Positions 19,901 through 29,463 of a stretch of 64,000 nt of DNA are shown piece after piece. Numbering within the stretch: position 1 is the first letter of the stretch; each line of letters begins with the position of its first letter. Under the pieces are notes generated by a model, which worked only from the letters and a program-made list of their open reading frames with translations, did no database searches and was not told where the DNA came from. The translations under genes were made by a program, and so were the position numbers. This DNA comes from Cafeteria roenbergensis (lineage: Eukaryota; Sar; Bigyra; Bicosoecida; Cafeteriaceae). Location: assembly GCA_008330645.1 (NCBI GenBank), contig VLTN01000001.1, forward strand, positions 620,001-684,000. The letters are read 5' to 3'.

Positions 19901-20921
19901 GGAGGCTGGGCGGTGCGCAGCCGACGGCGAGTGCCTGGCTTCCGGCAAGCGAGCGGAGCCCGCTGGCGAGTTGAGGGAGGGACAGGCCCTGACTCTGCAA
20001 GCGCCACCCAGAACTCAGGCTGCCTCCGAACTGAGAGCTCCGCAGACAAATCACGACAGGCAGCCCCGTGGTGCGCTCGGGGGCCTGTGCCGCGCCAAGT
20101 TTTCCCAGCTCAGCTGGTGCTCTCGAGGCGGCGCGCCTGTGCCGCGGGAGGAGCGCGCGTGCGTGAGGGGCCAAGGGCATTCAGCAGCCGCCAGGCCGCC
20201 GAGCACGCTTCAAGCCGCGACGCGCTGACAGAGCGATGCGCGTGGGACCCGGGGGCGCTACAGCTACCACAGGCGTGTCGGGAAGCGCACACTCATTTAC
20301 GGATCGCCCTCGCCTGCCGCCCAACGCCGCCACACAAGGCCCACTCGCCCGCGCGAAACCCGTCCCCCTGCGCGCGCGGGCGCACACAAGGTGCCCAGAC
20401 ACGGCAGGAAGCCCCCTTTGCGCAGCTTCTGGGTCCAGCCGCGCCCCCGCCAGCCCCTGCAGGCACGAGCGACGCCCGCCCTGCCGCTGCGGCTTGCATC
20501 GAGCAGCCGAGCTGCGCCAGCGCAGGGGCGACCGTTGCGCCCGTCCTACCCCGAAGGGCCGCCCACCATTCCCCGCGAACAAGGGCGTGCTGGTCCCTGC
20601 CCCGCGCCGGCGCTGGGCCAGCCTGCTCGCCCAGCTCCGCCGCGCCGCGCCGCGCCCGGCAGGCCTGCTGCGGCCCGTTCCGAGGCAGCGCGTCGCCCCG
20701 GCGGCCAGCGCAGTCCTCAAGGCTGCCCCGGGCGACTGCTGCGCACAACGGGTCGCCGCTCACTGTCGCCGTCGATGCGGCGACGAGAGCAGTCCGGGCG
20801 ACGTCTGGCACATCGCGCAGCCGTCTGCCGCCGAGCGCGCCCGCTTGTGAGGCCCACGGCGCTGCCCGACTCCGACAGCAGGGCCCCACGCGGCGAGCGC
20901 AGCATGCTGCACACGCCGGCT
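19901..20921. other. Intergenic region, no gene recognised
   Basis: About 1 kb upstream of the DLIC start. Several overlapping open frames of 100-340 codons occur on both strands, as expected from the low stop-codon density, but none shows a conserved motif, splice-compatible partner or domain. It probably holds the DLIC promoter and the 3' end of the next gene. Confidence 0.35.
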
Positions 20922-21224
20922 CTAGCCTGTGAACTCAACACCGCCGTCCGGCCTGCGCCGGGCCATGCCGATGTCCACGAGCAGCTGGTCCAGAAAGGCC
21001 GCAAACTCGGGGTTCAGCCGAGCCCGCTCCAGAGCCGCAGCGCGGTCCGTCGAGCCATCGATATGGCGAATGCACCGCTCCAGGCGCCCACTGGTCAGCA
21101 TCTTCCGAAGGGCTTCGGAGCGGCGCACCGCCGCGTGCTGCTCTTCGGTCACCACAATGCGGTTGGGGTTGTCCGCCTCCAAAATGCTCCCGTCGGGCCG
21201 CATCGCCGGCCACCGCGCTGCCAT
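20922..21224 (-). CDS. Small protein resembling the C-terminal domain of ZNHIT3
   Basis: The open frame from the ATG at 21224 encodes 100 residues. The segment SEALRKMLTSGRLERCIRHI, followed by DGSTDRAAALERARLNPEFA and AFLDQLLVDIG, resembles the C-terminal helices of the box C/D snoRNP assembly factor ZNHIT3 (ATLRSLLLNPHLRQLM through FVEFADCCLGIV) in motif spacing and length. In the family this part binds NUFIP1. The N-terminal zf-HIT finger (C-x2-C ... C-x2-C) is not visible here or in the 430 bases upstream in any minus frame, although an acceptor-like TTGCAG near 21329 leaves room for an upstream exon. It could instead be a different small helical protein. The domain call is moderate; the start is uncertain. 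Confidence 0.45.
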   Translation of the reverse strand: MAARWPAMRPDGSILEADNPNRIVVTEEQHAAVRRSEALRKMLTSGRLERCIRHIDGSTDRAAALERARLNPEFAAFLDQLLVDIGMARRRPDGGVEFTG

Positions 21225-21658
21225 CGCGACGCCGAGCCCGGCGCACAGCAAGGTGCTCCTGCCAGCCGGCCCAAGCGGGCCTGGGGCGTCGTTCCGTGCA
21301 AGTCTCGCCCGGGCTCTGCCGGCCAATCTGCAACGAGGGGATGGTCAGCAGGCCCGCGAGCCCCCCCCCGTCAGCGCCACAGGCAGCGCGCGCGGCCGTT
21401 GCTCGCGAGCAACGCGAGCGTCGCGGGCGTGGCAAAAAGTTTGTTTCCCGCCCCCGCCGTATCGCCCCGTGGGAAGCTGCCGCGACTGGGTGCCAGGAGC
21501 AAGCTCTCACTACGAGGGCGGCGTGCTTTCTCGCCGCGTTCTTGCACCCCTTCCTCAATCCCGCCACGTCGCGGCAATCCCCGGCGCAAGCTCGACCACG
21601 GCACCCCGCTGGCGCCGCCCCACCGCCGCACTAGCTTGGGTGGGCCCTGCGTGCCAGC
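21225..21658. other. Divergent region upstream of the FYVE/ankyrin gene
   Basis: I searched the minus strand for a zinc-finger exon with paired cysteines to complete the ZNHIT3-like gene and saw none. The stretch otherwise probably holds promoters for both neighbours. Confidence 0.3.
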
Positions 21659-23004
21659 ATGTCCGACGCTCAGCGCGGAGACCCAGGCCGGGCTGCGCCT
21701 CCCTCGGACAAGTCAAGCCCGCCTTCTCCCGTGTCGCCCCGGCGAGTGCGGCCGCAGGCAAGGCCCAATGTGTCGGCCCGCTCCGGCGCGCAGCTGCGGC
21801 AGGCGCTCTTTGTTCGGCTCAGCATGCCGGGCCAGTCGGCGCGGGCGCCGTCGTCCGCCTCGGAGCCCCGTTCGCGGCCTCGGTCCGTCAGCCACCAGCC
21901 CTCCATGTTCACCGTCGCGAACTTCATGATTGACGAGGTTGTGCTTGCCGACTCTGGGCCCTGGTCCGGCGAGGCCTCCAGACCCAGGAGCGCAAGCGCC
22001 GCGCAGAGACAAGTGAGGCGCGGGCAGCGGCCTTCCGTCGGCTCCTTCAGCGAATTGCTCGGGCATCGCAGCCCCGCCGCGCCCGCGTCCTTCGACCCGT
22101 CCGCGGTTGCCAGCGGCATGCTGGGCTCCGGCGCTGAGTGGAGCAAGGCGGCAGAGTCCGCCACCCGCGACGCCGGCCCGGGCCCTTCGCGCGCCCAGCT
22201 CGAGAGCGCCGCCCTCCCCGGCCAGGGCATGGGCGCCGCCGCAGCAGCGGGCAAGGCCTCCGTGCTGTCGTCCGCGTCTCGCCGCCGCAAGGGGGGGCGG
22301 TCCGGCCAGGAGCTGCGCATGGGCCTGCTGCGCAGGGTCCGCCTCTCTTCTCAAGCCTCGGAGGGCTCGACAGCCGGCACCGCAGCGTCCGCAGCAGGGT
22401 CCTCCGTGCCCTCTATGACTGGCGCGTTGGTTGGCGGCACGGCCGCCACGCTCCCCCCGGCGCTGCCATTGGCCGAAGCGGCCGCCACCGGCGTTTCCGA
22501 CGACCGCGCGGGCGCCCCAGGCGACGCGGCACAGCTGCAACCGGGGGAAGCGGGTGGCCCCACCCAGCCCCTCGACGACGCGTATGTGGGGGGCGCCGCG
22601 TATTGCCACGGCCTGCCCACCGTGCCGCCGCCCAGCGCCTCCTGCCGGGAGCGCGAGCGAGCCGCGGCGGAAGCGGAGGCGCACGCCGCCGAGGCACGGG
22701 ACCAGAAGCGGGCCACGGAGCGCATGCGGAGGCGCCTCCAGCGCCGGGCGCGAAGGTCGGCGGCGGCCAAGCGCGGGGCTGCCGTACCGGCGGAAGCAAG
22801 TTCCGACGCGCCGGCAGTGGCAGGGCGGGGCGGGCCGGCCTCCGGCGCAGGCGCAGGCGCAGGCGCAGGCGCAGGCGCAGGCGCAGGCGCAGGAGCAGGC
22901 GCTTCCTCGCCTGGCAGGGACGAGGGCGGACGGCCGCAGCAGCAGACCGAAGCGGCCAGTGGGAGCGGCAGCGCAGGCGACGACGACGTCGACGACGACG
23001 ACGT

Positions 23005-23035
<31 letters not shown>

Positions 23036-26000
23036 TCCGCTGAGAGCGTGCCGAGTGACGAGGACGAGGGGGACGCGCCGGACGGAGGCGGCACCCCGGG
23101 CGGAGACCTCGCTGCCCACCGAGCGCTCGGTGGCGTGTCCTCGCCCCTGGCGGCAGCGGAGGCCGCTGCCGCGGCAGCGGAGGCGCTGCGGCGGAGCAGC
23201 CTCCCTCACGAGGCCGTGCGCGATGCCATTGCGCTGGCCGTGCTGCGGGCTGACCGGCGCCACCGCTGGCACCGGCAGCAAGAGCGCTGCCCGTGGCGCG
23301 TGCTGGAGCACGGGGACTCCGCCTGGGTTCCGTCTGCCCGCGTGAGGGAGTGCCAGCACTGCGGGTCCAGGTTCGGCCTGCTCCTGCGGAAGCACCACTG
23401 CCGCCGCTGCGGCGCCGTCCTCTGCGCCGCCTGCTCGCCCTACAGGCCGGCCGGGGTGGGCCGCTGCTGCAGGCGGTGCAACGCCCTTGAGCGCGGCACG
23501 GTGTTCTGGCAGACCCCAGTGCTCCCCACCTACAAGCAGCAGCCCGCGGCGCCCGGCGACGCCCCGCCTGCGCCCCCCGCGGTTCCCGGCACGGAGCAGT
23601 GGGCACGGCTCGTTGACACGGTGGCTGCCGCCTGGCGCCGCGACGAGGTCACTCGCTCCAAGGCGCAGGCGCGCCCCAAGCCCTCCACGGCGGCGGCGGC
23701 CGGGCCAGGCAAGCCGCCGCGCGGCGCAGGGGGCAGCAAGCTCGCGGACCGGGGCGCCGCTCCTGCCGCCGACGACCCGGCCGACAGTCCCGCGGCCGCG
23801 GCCGCGCGGCGTGCCGAGGCCGAGCGAGCCCTCTCGCGCCTCGCGGCGCCCCCAGCCTGGGTCGTCTCGGCGGCAGGCCGCTCGCGCTCCCCCGCTGCCA
23901 CCGCGGTCGGAACCGTGGACTGGGCCGCGGCTGGCGTCGACGCGGACGCTTTCGCCGACGCAGCCTCGGCAGGCGACCTCGAGGAGGTGCGGAGCAGAGC
24001 CAGGCACGGGCAGAGCTTCCTGACTCCCATGCCCGGCACGGGGTGCACGCCGCTCCACGTGGCAGCGGCGGCCGACCAAGCCGACATCGTGGCAGAGCTC
24101 CTGCAGAGCGGAGGCGGGGACGGTACCGTGGCCGCCGCGGGGGTGAACTCGCGCGCATTCGACGGCAGAACCCCGCTTCACGCGGCTGCCGCGGCGGGGG
24201 CAGCGCGCGCGGCGGCCACGCTCGTCGCCTGCGGGGCGGACAGCGCGGCCGAGGACCTGGACGGGTTCACGCCGCTGGACCTGGCTTGGCTGCGCGGCCA
24301 CGGCCCCGCGATGACCGCGGCGGTGCCGCTGACAGCGGAGGGCCTGAGGCTGGCCCGAGCCGCAGACGCAGCCGCCGCGCGAGCCAGGGCCGGTGCCGGG
24401 GCCGGCGACTCCGCCGCATCGGCGGCGGCTTCGGCAGGGGCGCTGTCAAGCTCCATCCTGGGAGCGGCCATGGCTGCGCTGCGGCAGGTGGGCGACGGCA
24501 ACGCTTGGGGCGCTGGCGAGGAGGGTTTGTGCCGCGCTGCGGCGGCGCTCGAGGGGCCGCTCGACGCCTCGACGCTCACCCTCACGGGCGAGGAGGTGAC
24601 TGCCGCGCTGGGGGGCTCGTCGATGGCGACCCTCTGGGCATCGCAGGCCGCGGAAGCCAGGGCTGCGGCCGCGGCTGCTGTGAAGGCCAAACTTGCGGCC
24701 GAGGCCGAAGCCGCACGCCAGCTGGCGGCCGCGCGGTGGGGCGGGGACGATGCCTCGCGCCGGCGGAGGGCGGCGGCGGTTGCCGCGGCGCTGGGGAAGC
24801 CTCTGCCCAAGCCGCAAGGCGGGAGCGCGCCACTGCACGCGGATGCGGACCTGGCGTCCTCAACCGCTCTCGAGGGCAAGACTGACGAGGACGCGGACGT
24901 CGGACAGTGGGCCTGCGGGGCCGCCGCCGCCTGCGACAGCGTCGCGAGCAGCGCTGGCGCCGCGGCTGGTCTGGCCTCGATGCCGGACTCGCCTGGCTCC
25001 GGCCCGGCCTCGGCCATGGCAATGGACCCGCCCCCGCCCCGCACTCTGACGCTGAGGATGCCCCCGCGGGCGGAACTGCTGGAGAGCGGGCTGGGTGTGC
25101 TGGACGCGGCAGCGCAGGCACTGCAGGCCAACCTCATGGCCGTGGACAACGCCGGGGCGCGTGCGGCGCAGGCGGACGAGTGGCGCGTGGAGGCGGGCAG
25201 CGCCGCCGCGGGCACGGGGCCAGTGGGGAGAGGCGCCATGGCCGCGCGGTTCGAGGCGTGCGGGCTGCTGGACACGTCTCGCAGGCACGCGATGAGCACC
25301 AGCGCGTCGGCGAGGCGCCTCGTCGGCGAGACGTGGCGGCTCGGGCACTGGTACGGCGGCGACGCCGACCTCAGCACCCTCATCAGCGAAATCGCCGAGG
25401 AGCGGGGCCTCGTCAGCTTCCGCGCCAAGCCCATCCTGGCGCAGCTTGCTGAGGAGGGGGAGGAACCGGAGGAGGCGGAGGAGGAGGAGGCGGAGGAGGC
25501 CGCAGTCAACGGGGACCACCACGGGGCGCGGCAGCACGCCGAGGCAAGGGCGGGGGCGCAGGCTCCGGCGGCGGGCGGGGCGGGGGCCAGGGGCCAGGAG
25601 AAGGCATGGCCAGCGGGGCGCAGCGTGGCGCAGCAGCCGTCTTCGGCGCCGTCGTCGCCGTCCACGTCTGGCAAGCGGCAGGCCGCCGCAAGCGGCGTTG
25701 TTGCCTCCTCTGCAGCCGCGGACGCGGGCTCGCCCCGAGCCGGTCCCTCGACTCAAGGCGGCAGCGACGTGCTGTCTTCCAGCGAGCCGCACTCCGGGAC
25801 CTCAGGCGCTCCGTCCCCTCGTGCTGGGAGCGCCCCGCCGTCCCCGGGCCGCACGGCGGCTCCTGCCCGGTCCAAGCTGGGCGAGGCACCTGGCAGCACC
25901 GGCGGGGCGGCGAAGAAGGCAGCGGCGCAGCCCTCGTCGCCCTCGCACGGGCCGGCGCCGCCCGCCAGCGCCTCCCGCCCTGTCCCGGTGGCCTCAGATG

Positions 26001-26038
26001 CGGAGCTGCGGCACGCGCCGTTCAGCCTGCGGGGCTGA
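21659..26038 (+). CDS. FYVE zinc finger and ankyrin-repeat protein
   Basis: The single-exon protein has 1,459 residues. A FYVE-type finger lies at about 556-625: CQHCGS begins with Cys565, then the basic RKHHCRRCG core, CAACSPYRP and CCRRC give four cysteine pairs. The usual WxxD before the finger reads WVPS, so the aspartate that helps bind phosphatidylinositol 3-phosphate is lost. Ankyrin-like repeats follow at about 757-890 (GCTPLHVAAAADQADIVAEL; GRTPLHAAAAAGAARAAATL; GFTPLDLAWLRGH). The rest is low complexity, including a Gly-Ala repeat, an Asp-rich run (near 440-460) and a Glu-rich segment (near 1265-1280). A conserved-looking patch, GETWRLGHWYGGDADLSTLI, lies near residue 1222. Expected role: a scaffold at endosomal membranes. 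The ATG at 21659 is the first in frame. Confidence 0.87.
22844..22891 (+). repeat. (GGCGCA)8 repeat coding for Gly-Ala
   Basis: Eight perfect hexamer copies inside the FYVE/ankyrin gene, translated as alternating glycine and alanine. Perfect DNA identity suggests recent slippage expansion. Confidence 0.9.
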
Positions 26039-26469
26039 AGCGCGCACAGTCTCGGCAAGAGCGCAAGCGGTGGGGCAACGCAGGGCGGGAAGCAGCGGCT
26101 TCAACGGCTCCCGGTCCCCGAGCGTACGCAGCCCCACGTGCCAGGCAAGACGAGGGGGTTGGGAGTGAGGGCTTGCCACGTCTGAGCTGAGTGCACGGTG
26201 AATGATGAGTGAGTCTGCCTTGGGCCGCAGCGAAAATGTGAACTCGGAACTGAGGTGGTCTTGGCGCCCGCGGGCAGGTTCCCGGCCCACGACCTGGCCG
26301 GGCCGCTGGCAGCCGCCGAAACAAAAGGCCTTTGGACAGTCGCACGCAAAAACACGCGCACACACGCACTCACATGGCCAGGCAGGCGCCGCCGAGGGCG
26401 AGCGAGTCTGGACTTGGCCCCAGCGGGGCGTCGTGGGGCAGCCGGCTTGGCAACACCAGCGCTTGGCGG
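26039..26469. other. Convergent intergenic region
   Basis: Gap between the FYVE/ankyrin stop and the B9D2 stop. I see no conserved frame or RNA gene; it presumably holds both 3' UTRs. Confidence 0.35.
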
Positions 26470-27327
26470 TCAGGCGACGTCGACGCCGTGCGTCTCCACG
26501 GCCCTTGTGATTACGTAGAGCTCGACGGAGACCGTCCCCGACGCCACGGTGGGGAAGCTCGCGCGCTCGGAGCGGCGGGAGAACACGTACGAGGCGCGGG
26601 CGAGGCGCGGCACCCCGCCCATGAAGAAGGCGCTCATCTCCTCCGCGGCGGTTCCCAGGGGCCTCCACGTTGGAATGCGCAGCGTGTACATGCCGGGGGA
26701 GGAGGGGAGGTGGCTGAAGCCGTAGCCGCACAGCTCGAGACGGCCGTGGTCATCGACGCGCCACACTTCCAGCGTGAGGCGCGGCCAGCCCTTGAGCCCC
26801 CCGGCGACGTAGTGCACGTCGATGGGGTGCGACCACACTGCGCCGGCTCCCGCATCCTCGGGGTAGTCCGTTTGGGTCTGGCCGTGGTCCAGCCCCTCGC
26901 TCTTGCTCCACGCCGTGCCCTCGCCGCCCACCTCGATGGCCCACTTGCAGGTCACGCCACCGGGGAAGCCAGTGCCGCCCACCAGCTCCCCCAGGAAGTG
27001 GACCTGCGGCTGCGAGAAGGCGCGCGACATGGCCGCGGCCTCGGCGAGCTGGTACTCGACAGAGCTCAGCACTTGGCCGCCGCCGGAGGGCCGCCACCCG
27101 GAGTCCACCTTGAGGGACATGCCGAACGCACTCTTGACAACGCCGGTGCCTCCTCTGCTTGGGGTTCCGGACGCAGCGCGCGAGGCGGGCCGCGAGCCGG
27201 CGGCGCTGTGCGCGCCCGCCGTTGACGGCTCGCCGCCCTGAGGCCGCAACCTGGGAGGGCGGCCTCGCGACGCACTATCGCCGCGGGTGGGTGTTGTGGG
27301 GTGTTCCTCTGCTGCCGACGCTGCCAT
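26470..27327 (-). CDS. B9D2: B9 domain-containing protein 2, ciliary transition zone
   Basis: The protein has 285 residues from the ATG at 27327; human B9D2 has 175. The B9 domain fills the C-terminal ~175 residues and matches human almost throughout: VHFLGELVGGTGF, CKWAIEVGGEGTAW, GQTQTDYPEDAG, WSHPIDVHYVAGGLKGWPRL, CGYGFSHLPSSPG and PTWRPLGTA. Family knowledge: B9D2 with B9D1 and MKS1 forms part of the MKS complex that gates the ciliary base, so this organism very likely builds a flagellum or cilium. The first ~110 residues are a Ser/Gly/Pro-rich extension with no visible domain. The gene is divergent from the RRM gene, 161 bp start to start, so they may share a promoter. Identity is firm; the extension depends on the chosen ATG. 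Confidence 0.95.
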   Translation of the reverse strand: MAASAAEEHPTTPTRGDSASRGRPPRLRPQGGEPSTAGAHSAAGSRPASRAASGTPSRGGTGVVKSAFGMSLKVDSGWRPSGGGQVLSSVEYQLAEAAAMSRAFSQPQVHFLGELVGGTGFPGGVTCKWAIEVGGEGTAWSKSEGLDHGQTQTDYPEDAGAGAVWSHPIDVHYVAGGLKGWPRLTLEVWRVDDHGRLELCGYGFSHLPSSPGMYTLRIPTWRPLGTAAEEMSAFFMGGVPRLARASYVFSRRSERASFPTVASGTVSVELYVITRAVETHGVDVA

Positions 27328-27488
27328 GGCGCTCCCAGCCGGGCCGGCGGGTGGGCTCCAGGGGCGGCTCTCGAGGCCGGGTTCTGCGCACGCTTGCAGT
27401 TTCCCTTGCAGAGCCGGGCTTGGCCAGCGATTGACCAGGGCTCGATTGCAGTCACGAGGGCACTTTCCCAGTCGACCTTTTTGCAGCA
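27328..27488. promoter_or_regulatory. Short divergent promoter region, B9D2 / RRM gene
   Basis: Only 161 bp separate the B9D2 ATG from the proposed ATG of the RRM gene, so both promoters must lie here or overlap the genes. No TATA box is evident. This is inferred from gene positions alone. Confidence 0.4.
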
Positions 27489-28629
27489 ATGGCCGCCGCT
27501 GACGGTGAGCGCGTTGCATCCGGGCCGCGGCGCGGGGGCGCGCTGGGCAGGGACGCCCCCCGGCCAGCATCGTGTCCCCCGCAAGCCCGCCGAGGCCGCC
27601 CTCGCGCGCCTGGGGGCGCTGGTCGCACGCTGCCCCAGAACCGCTTTTTCGGGCCTGCTTGGCCAGCCGCTCGCTGCCGGGCGAGCCAGCTCCCTCCGCC
27701 CGCTTGCCCGCCCCTTCCCCGCCCGACCCCGCAGCTCCCGTCGCCAACCGCGTGTGTGAGTAGCGCCCCGTGGACTGCGCCCCCGCGCGTGCTCATGCCG
27801 GCCGCGGACGCAGCAGCTTGCTGCGAGCTGGCCCCTCAAGATCCAGCAGAGCGCACAGACGCGCTCGTCACCGCAGGGCGCTTCCCGCGCGCCGGGATGC
27901 CGCCGCCCGGGCGCGCTCGCGTCCCGCGGGTCCGAGAACTAGCTCCGTGATTTTAGGTGCCACGGCTTTCACGTTCCCGGTTCGTGTGCCCCCGCACCCG
28001 TCCCTGTCCCTGGCGCAGTCGTGGGCAACCTCGCGTGGGCCACCACCGACGAGACCCTCCTCACCCACATGTCCGGCGCCGGCTCCGTGACCAGCGCGAG
28101 CGTGCTCCGCTACTCCGACAGCGGCCGCTCCAAGGGCTCCGGCCTCGTGGACTTCGCCTCGGCCGAGGACGCCGAGCGCGCCATCGCCGAGCTCACCGAC
28201 ACCGAGCTTGACGGCCGCCAGATCTTCGTCCGCGCGGACCGCGGCGGCATGCCCCCCGGCTCCCGCCCCCCGCGCCGCACTGGTGGCGGCGAGGGCACCG
28301 GCCGCCGCGCCGAGCGCACCGAGGGCCGCCGCACCGGTGGCGACCGCCCCGCCCCCCGCTCTTCCACCCCCTTCGGCCCGACCGGCGAGCCCGGCACCGC
28401 CGCGTTCGTGAAGAACCTGGCGTGGGAGACCACCGACGTCGGACTCCTCGACTTCTTCGGCGACTTCAAGTCCACCGCCGCCGAGATCTCGCGCCGGGAC
28501 GGCCGCTCTCGCGGCTGGGGCATCGTGCGCTTCGCCACCGTGGAGGACCGCGACGCCGCCGTGGCTGAGCTCAACGACCACGAGCTCGACGGCCGCCCCC
28601 TGCACGTGCGCGAGTACCGTGAGGATTGA
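27489..28629 (+). CDS. Two-RRM RNA-binding protein
   Basis: A 16-nt first exon (27489-27504, ATG GCC GCC GCT GAC G) is joined to 28019-28629 by a 514-nt phase-1 intron (GTGAGC...GCGCAG), giving 208 residues starting MAAADVVGNLAW. RRM1 covers residues ~6-75 with RNP2 VVGNLA and RNP1 KGSGLVDF; RRM2 covers ~128-205 with RNP2 AFVKNLAW and RNP1 RGWGIVRF. An Arg/Gly-rich linker of about 50 residues connects them. Aromatic residues normally stacking on RNA are partly replaced in RRM1 (Ser and Leu in RNP1). Arrangement resembles small nucleolin- or UBP-type RNA binders; the target is unknown. Without the tiny exon the domain would lack a start codon, since the frame opens only with GTG, which supports the splice model. 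Confidence 0.85.
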
Positions 28630-29463
28630 GCGAGCGGCACCTGTGTGCCGTGGAAGGCAAGCCTGCTCGGCGCTCAAGCTGAACAGGCCTGCTCCGTTGC
28701 CGGTGGCGTCCAGACGGTAGCGGCACGGTGGGACGGGAAACGCGACGGAACGGGAGGTTTCGGCTGTGGAAGATCGAAGTGAAGGGGCACGACGGACTGA
28801 GCTCCAGGCTGTGGCTTGGGGTTGAGGGCTTGGAGGATGGAGCTCTTTCCGGGGGTTGCGTGGCGCAGTGGTGTCTGGGGCAAGCAGCTGGCGTGTGGCT
28901 GCTGCCTCCAGTGTGATGCGCTTCGCGCGGCGGGTGCAGCATTCCGCCCTCACGAAGCGAGGTGGAGGGGACCATGTCCGCGCGTGCTGCCAGCCCAAGC
29001 AAGCACCCACGCACCCGCCGCACACAGCTGTGTCTTGATTCGCCGCGCCGGATCAGCAAACAACACGCGCGCGAGTCATCGGCCTCGAGGGGACCAGACG
29101 CGAGCGGCACGGGATTTGGCCGGGCCAGCAAGTCCGTCACCAGAGTCCGGCCGAAAGCGCCGTGCATGTGCGCGAGCGACGCAGCCTCCTCCCTTCCCCC
29201 ACCATCGCCTCCTTTTCCCGTCCAGGCGAGCGAAGGTATTCCAGGCGCACGGGAGCGGCGACGAGAGAGAGCCGATTCGGGAAGTGACGTTGGCCGGGCG
29301 CGTGCCAAGCTGGTTGCGTCGCGCGACGGGTCTGCCGTCCCTCCGGCGACGCGACTTGAGCGCTCCCCCCCAGGCTGCCGCCAAGGCGGCGGGGGTGCCC
29401 GCGGCGGCGAGGCGGGGGTCCCGCGACTGGGCGTCGCCGAGGTCCGTCGCTGCTCCCGCTGCG
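28630..29463. other. Intergenic region upstream of the large membrane protein
   Basis: Gap of 0.8 kb. Frames are open on the plus strand into the next gene, but they show no domain and have mixed third-position composition. No RNA gene or repeat is recognised. Confidence 0.35.

Noticed and set aside
19913-20932. Open frame of 339 codons on the plus strand
   Set aside because: Overlaps similar-length frames on both strands, no domain, no splice partner; consistent with random open reading in GC-rich DNA.
21713-24301. Open frame of about 860 codons on the minus strand
   Set aside because: It is antisense to the FYVE/ankyrin gene, whose finger and ankyrin motifs are clear on the plus strand.
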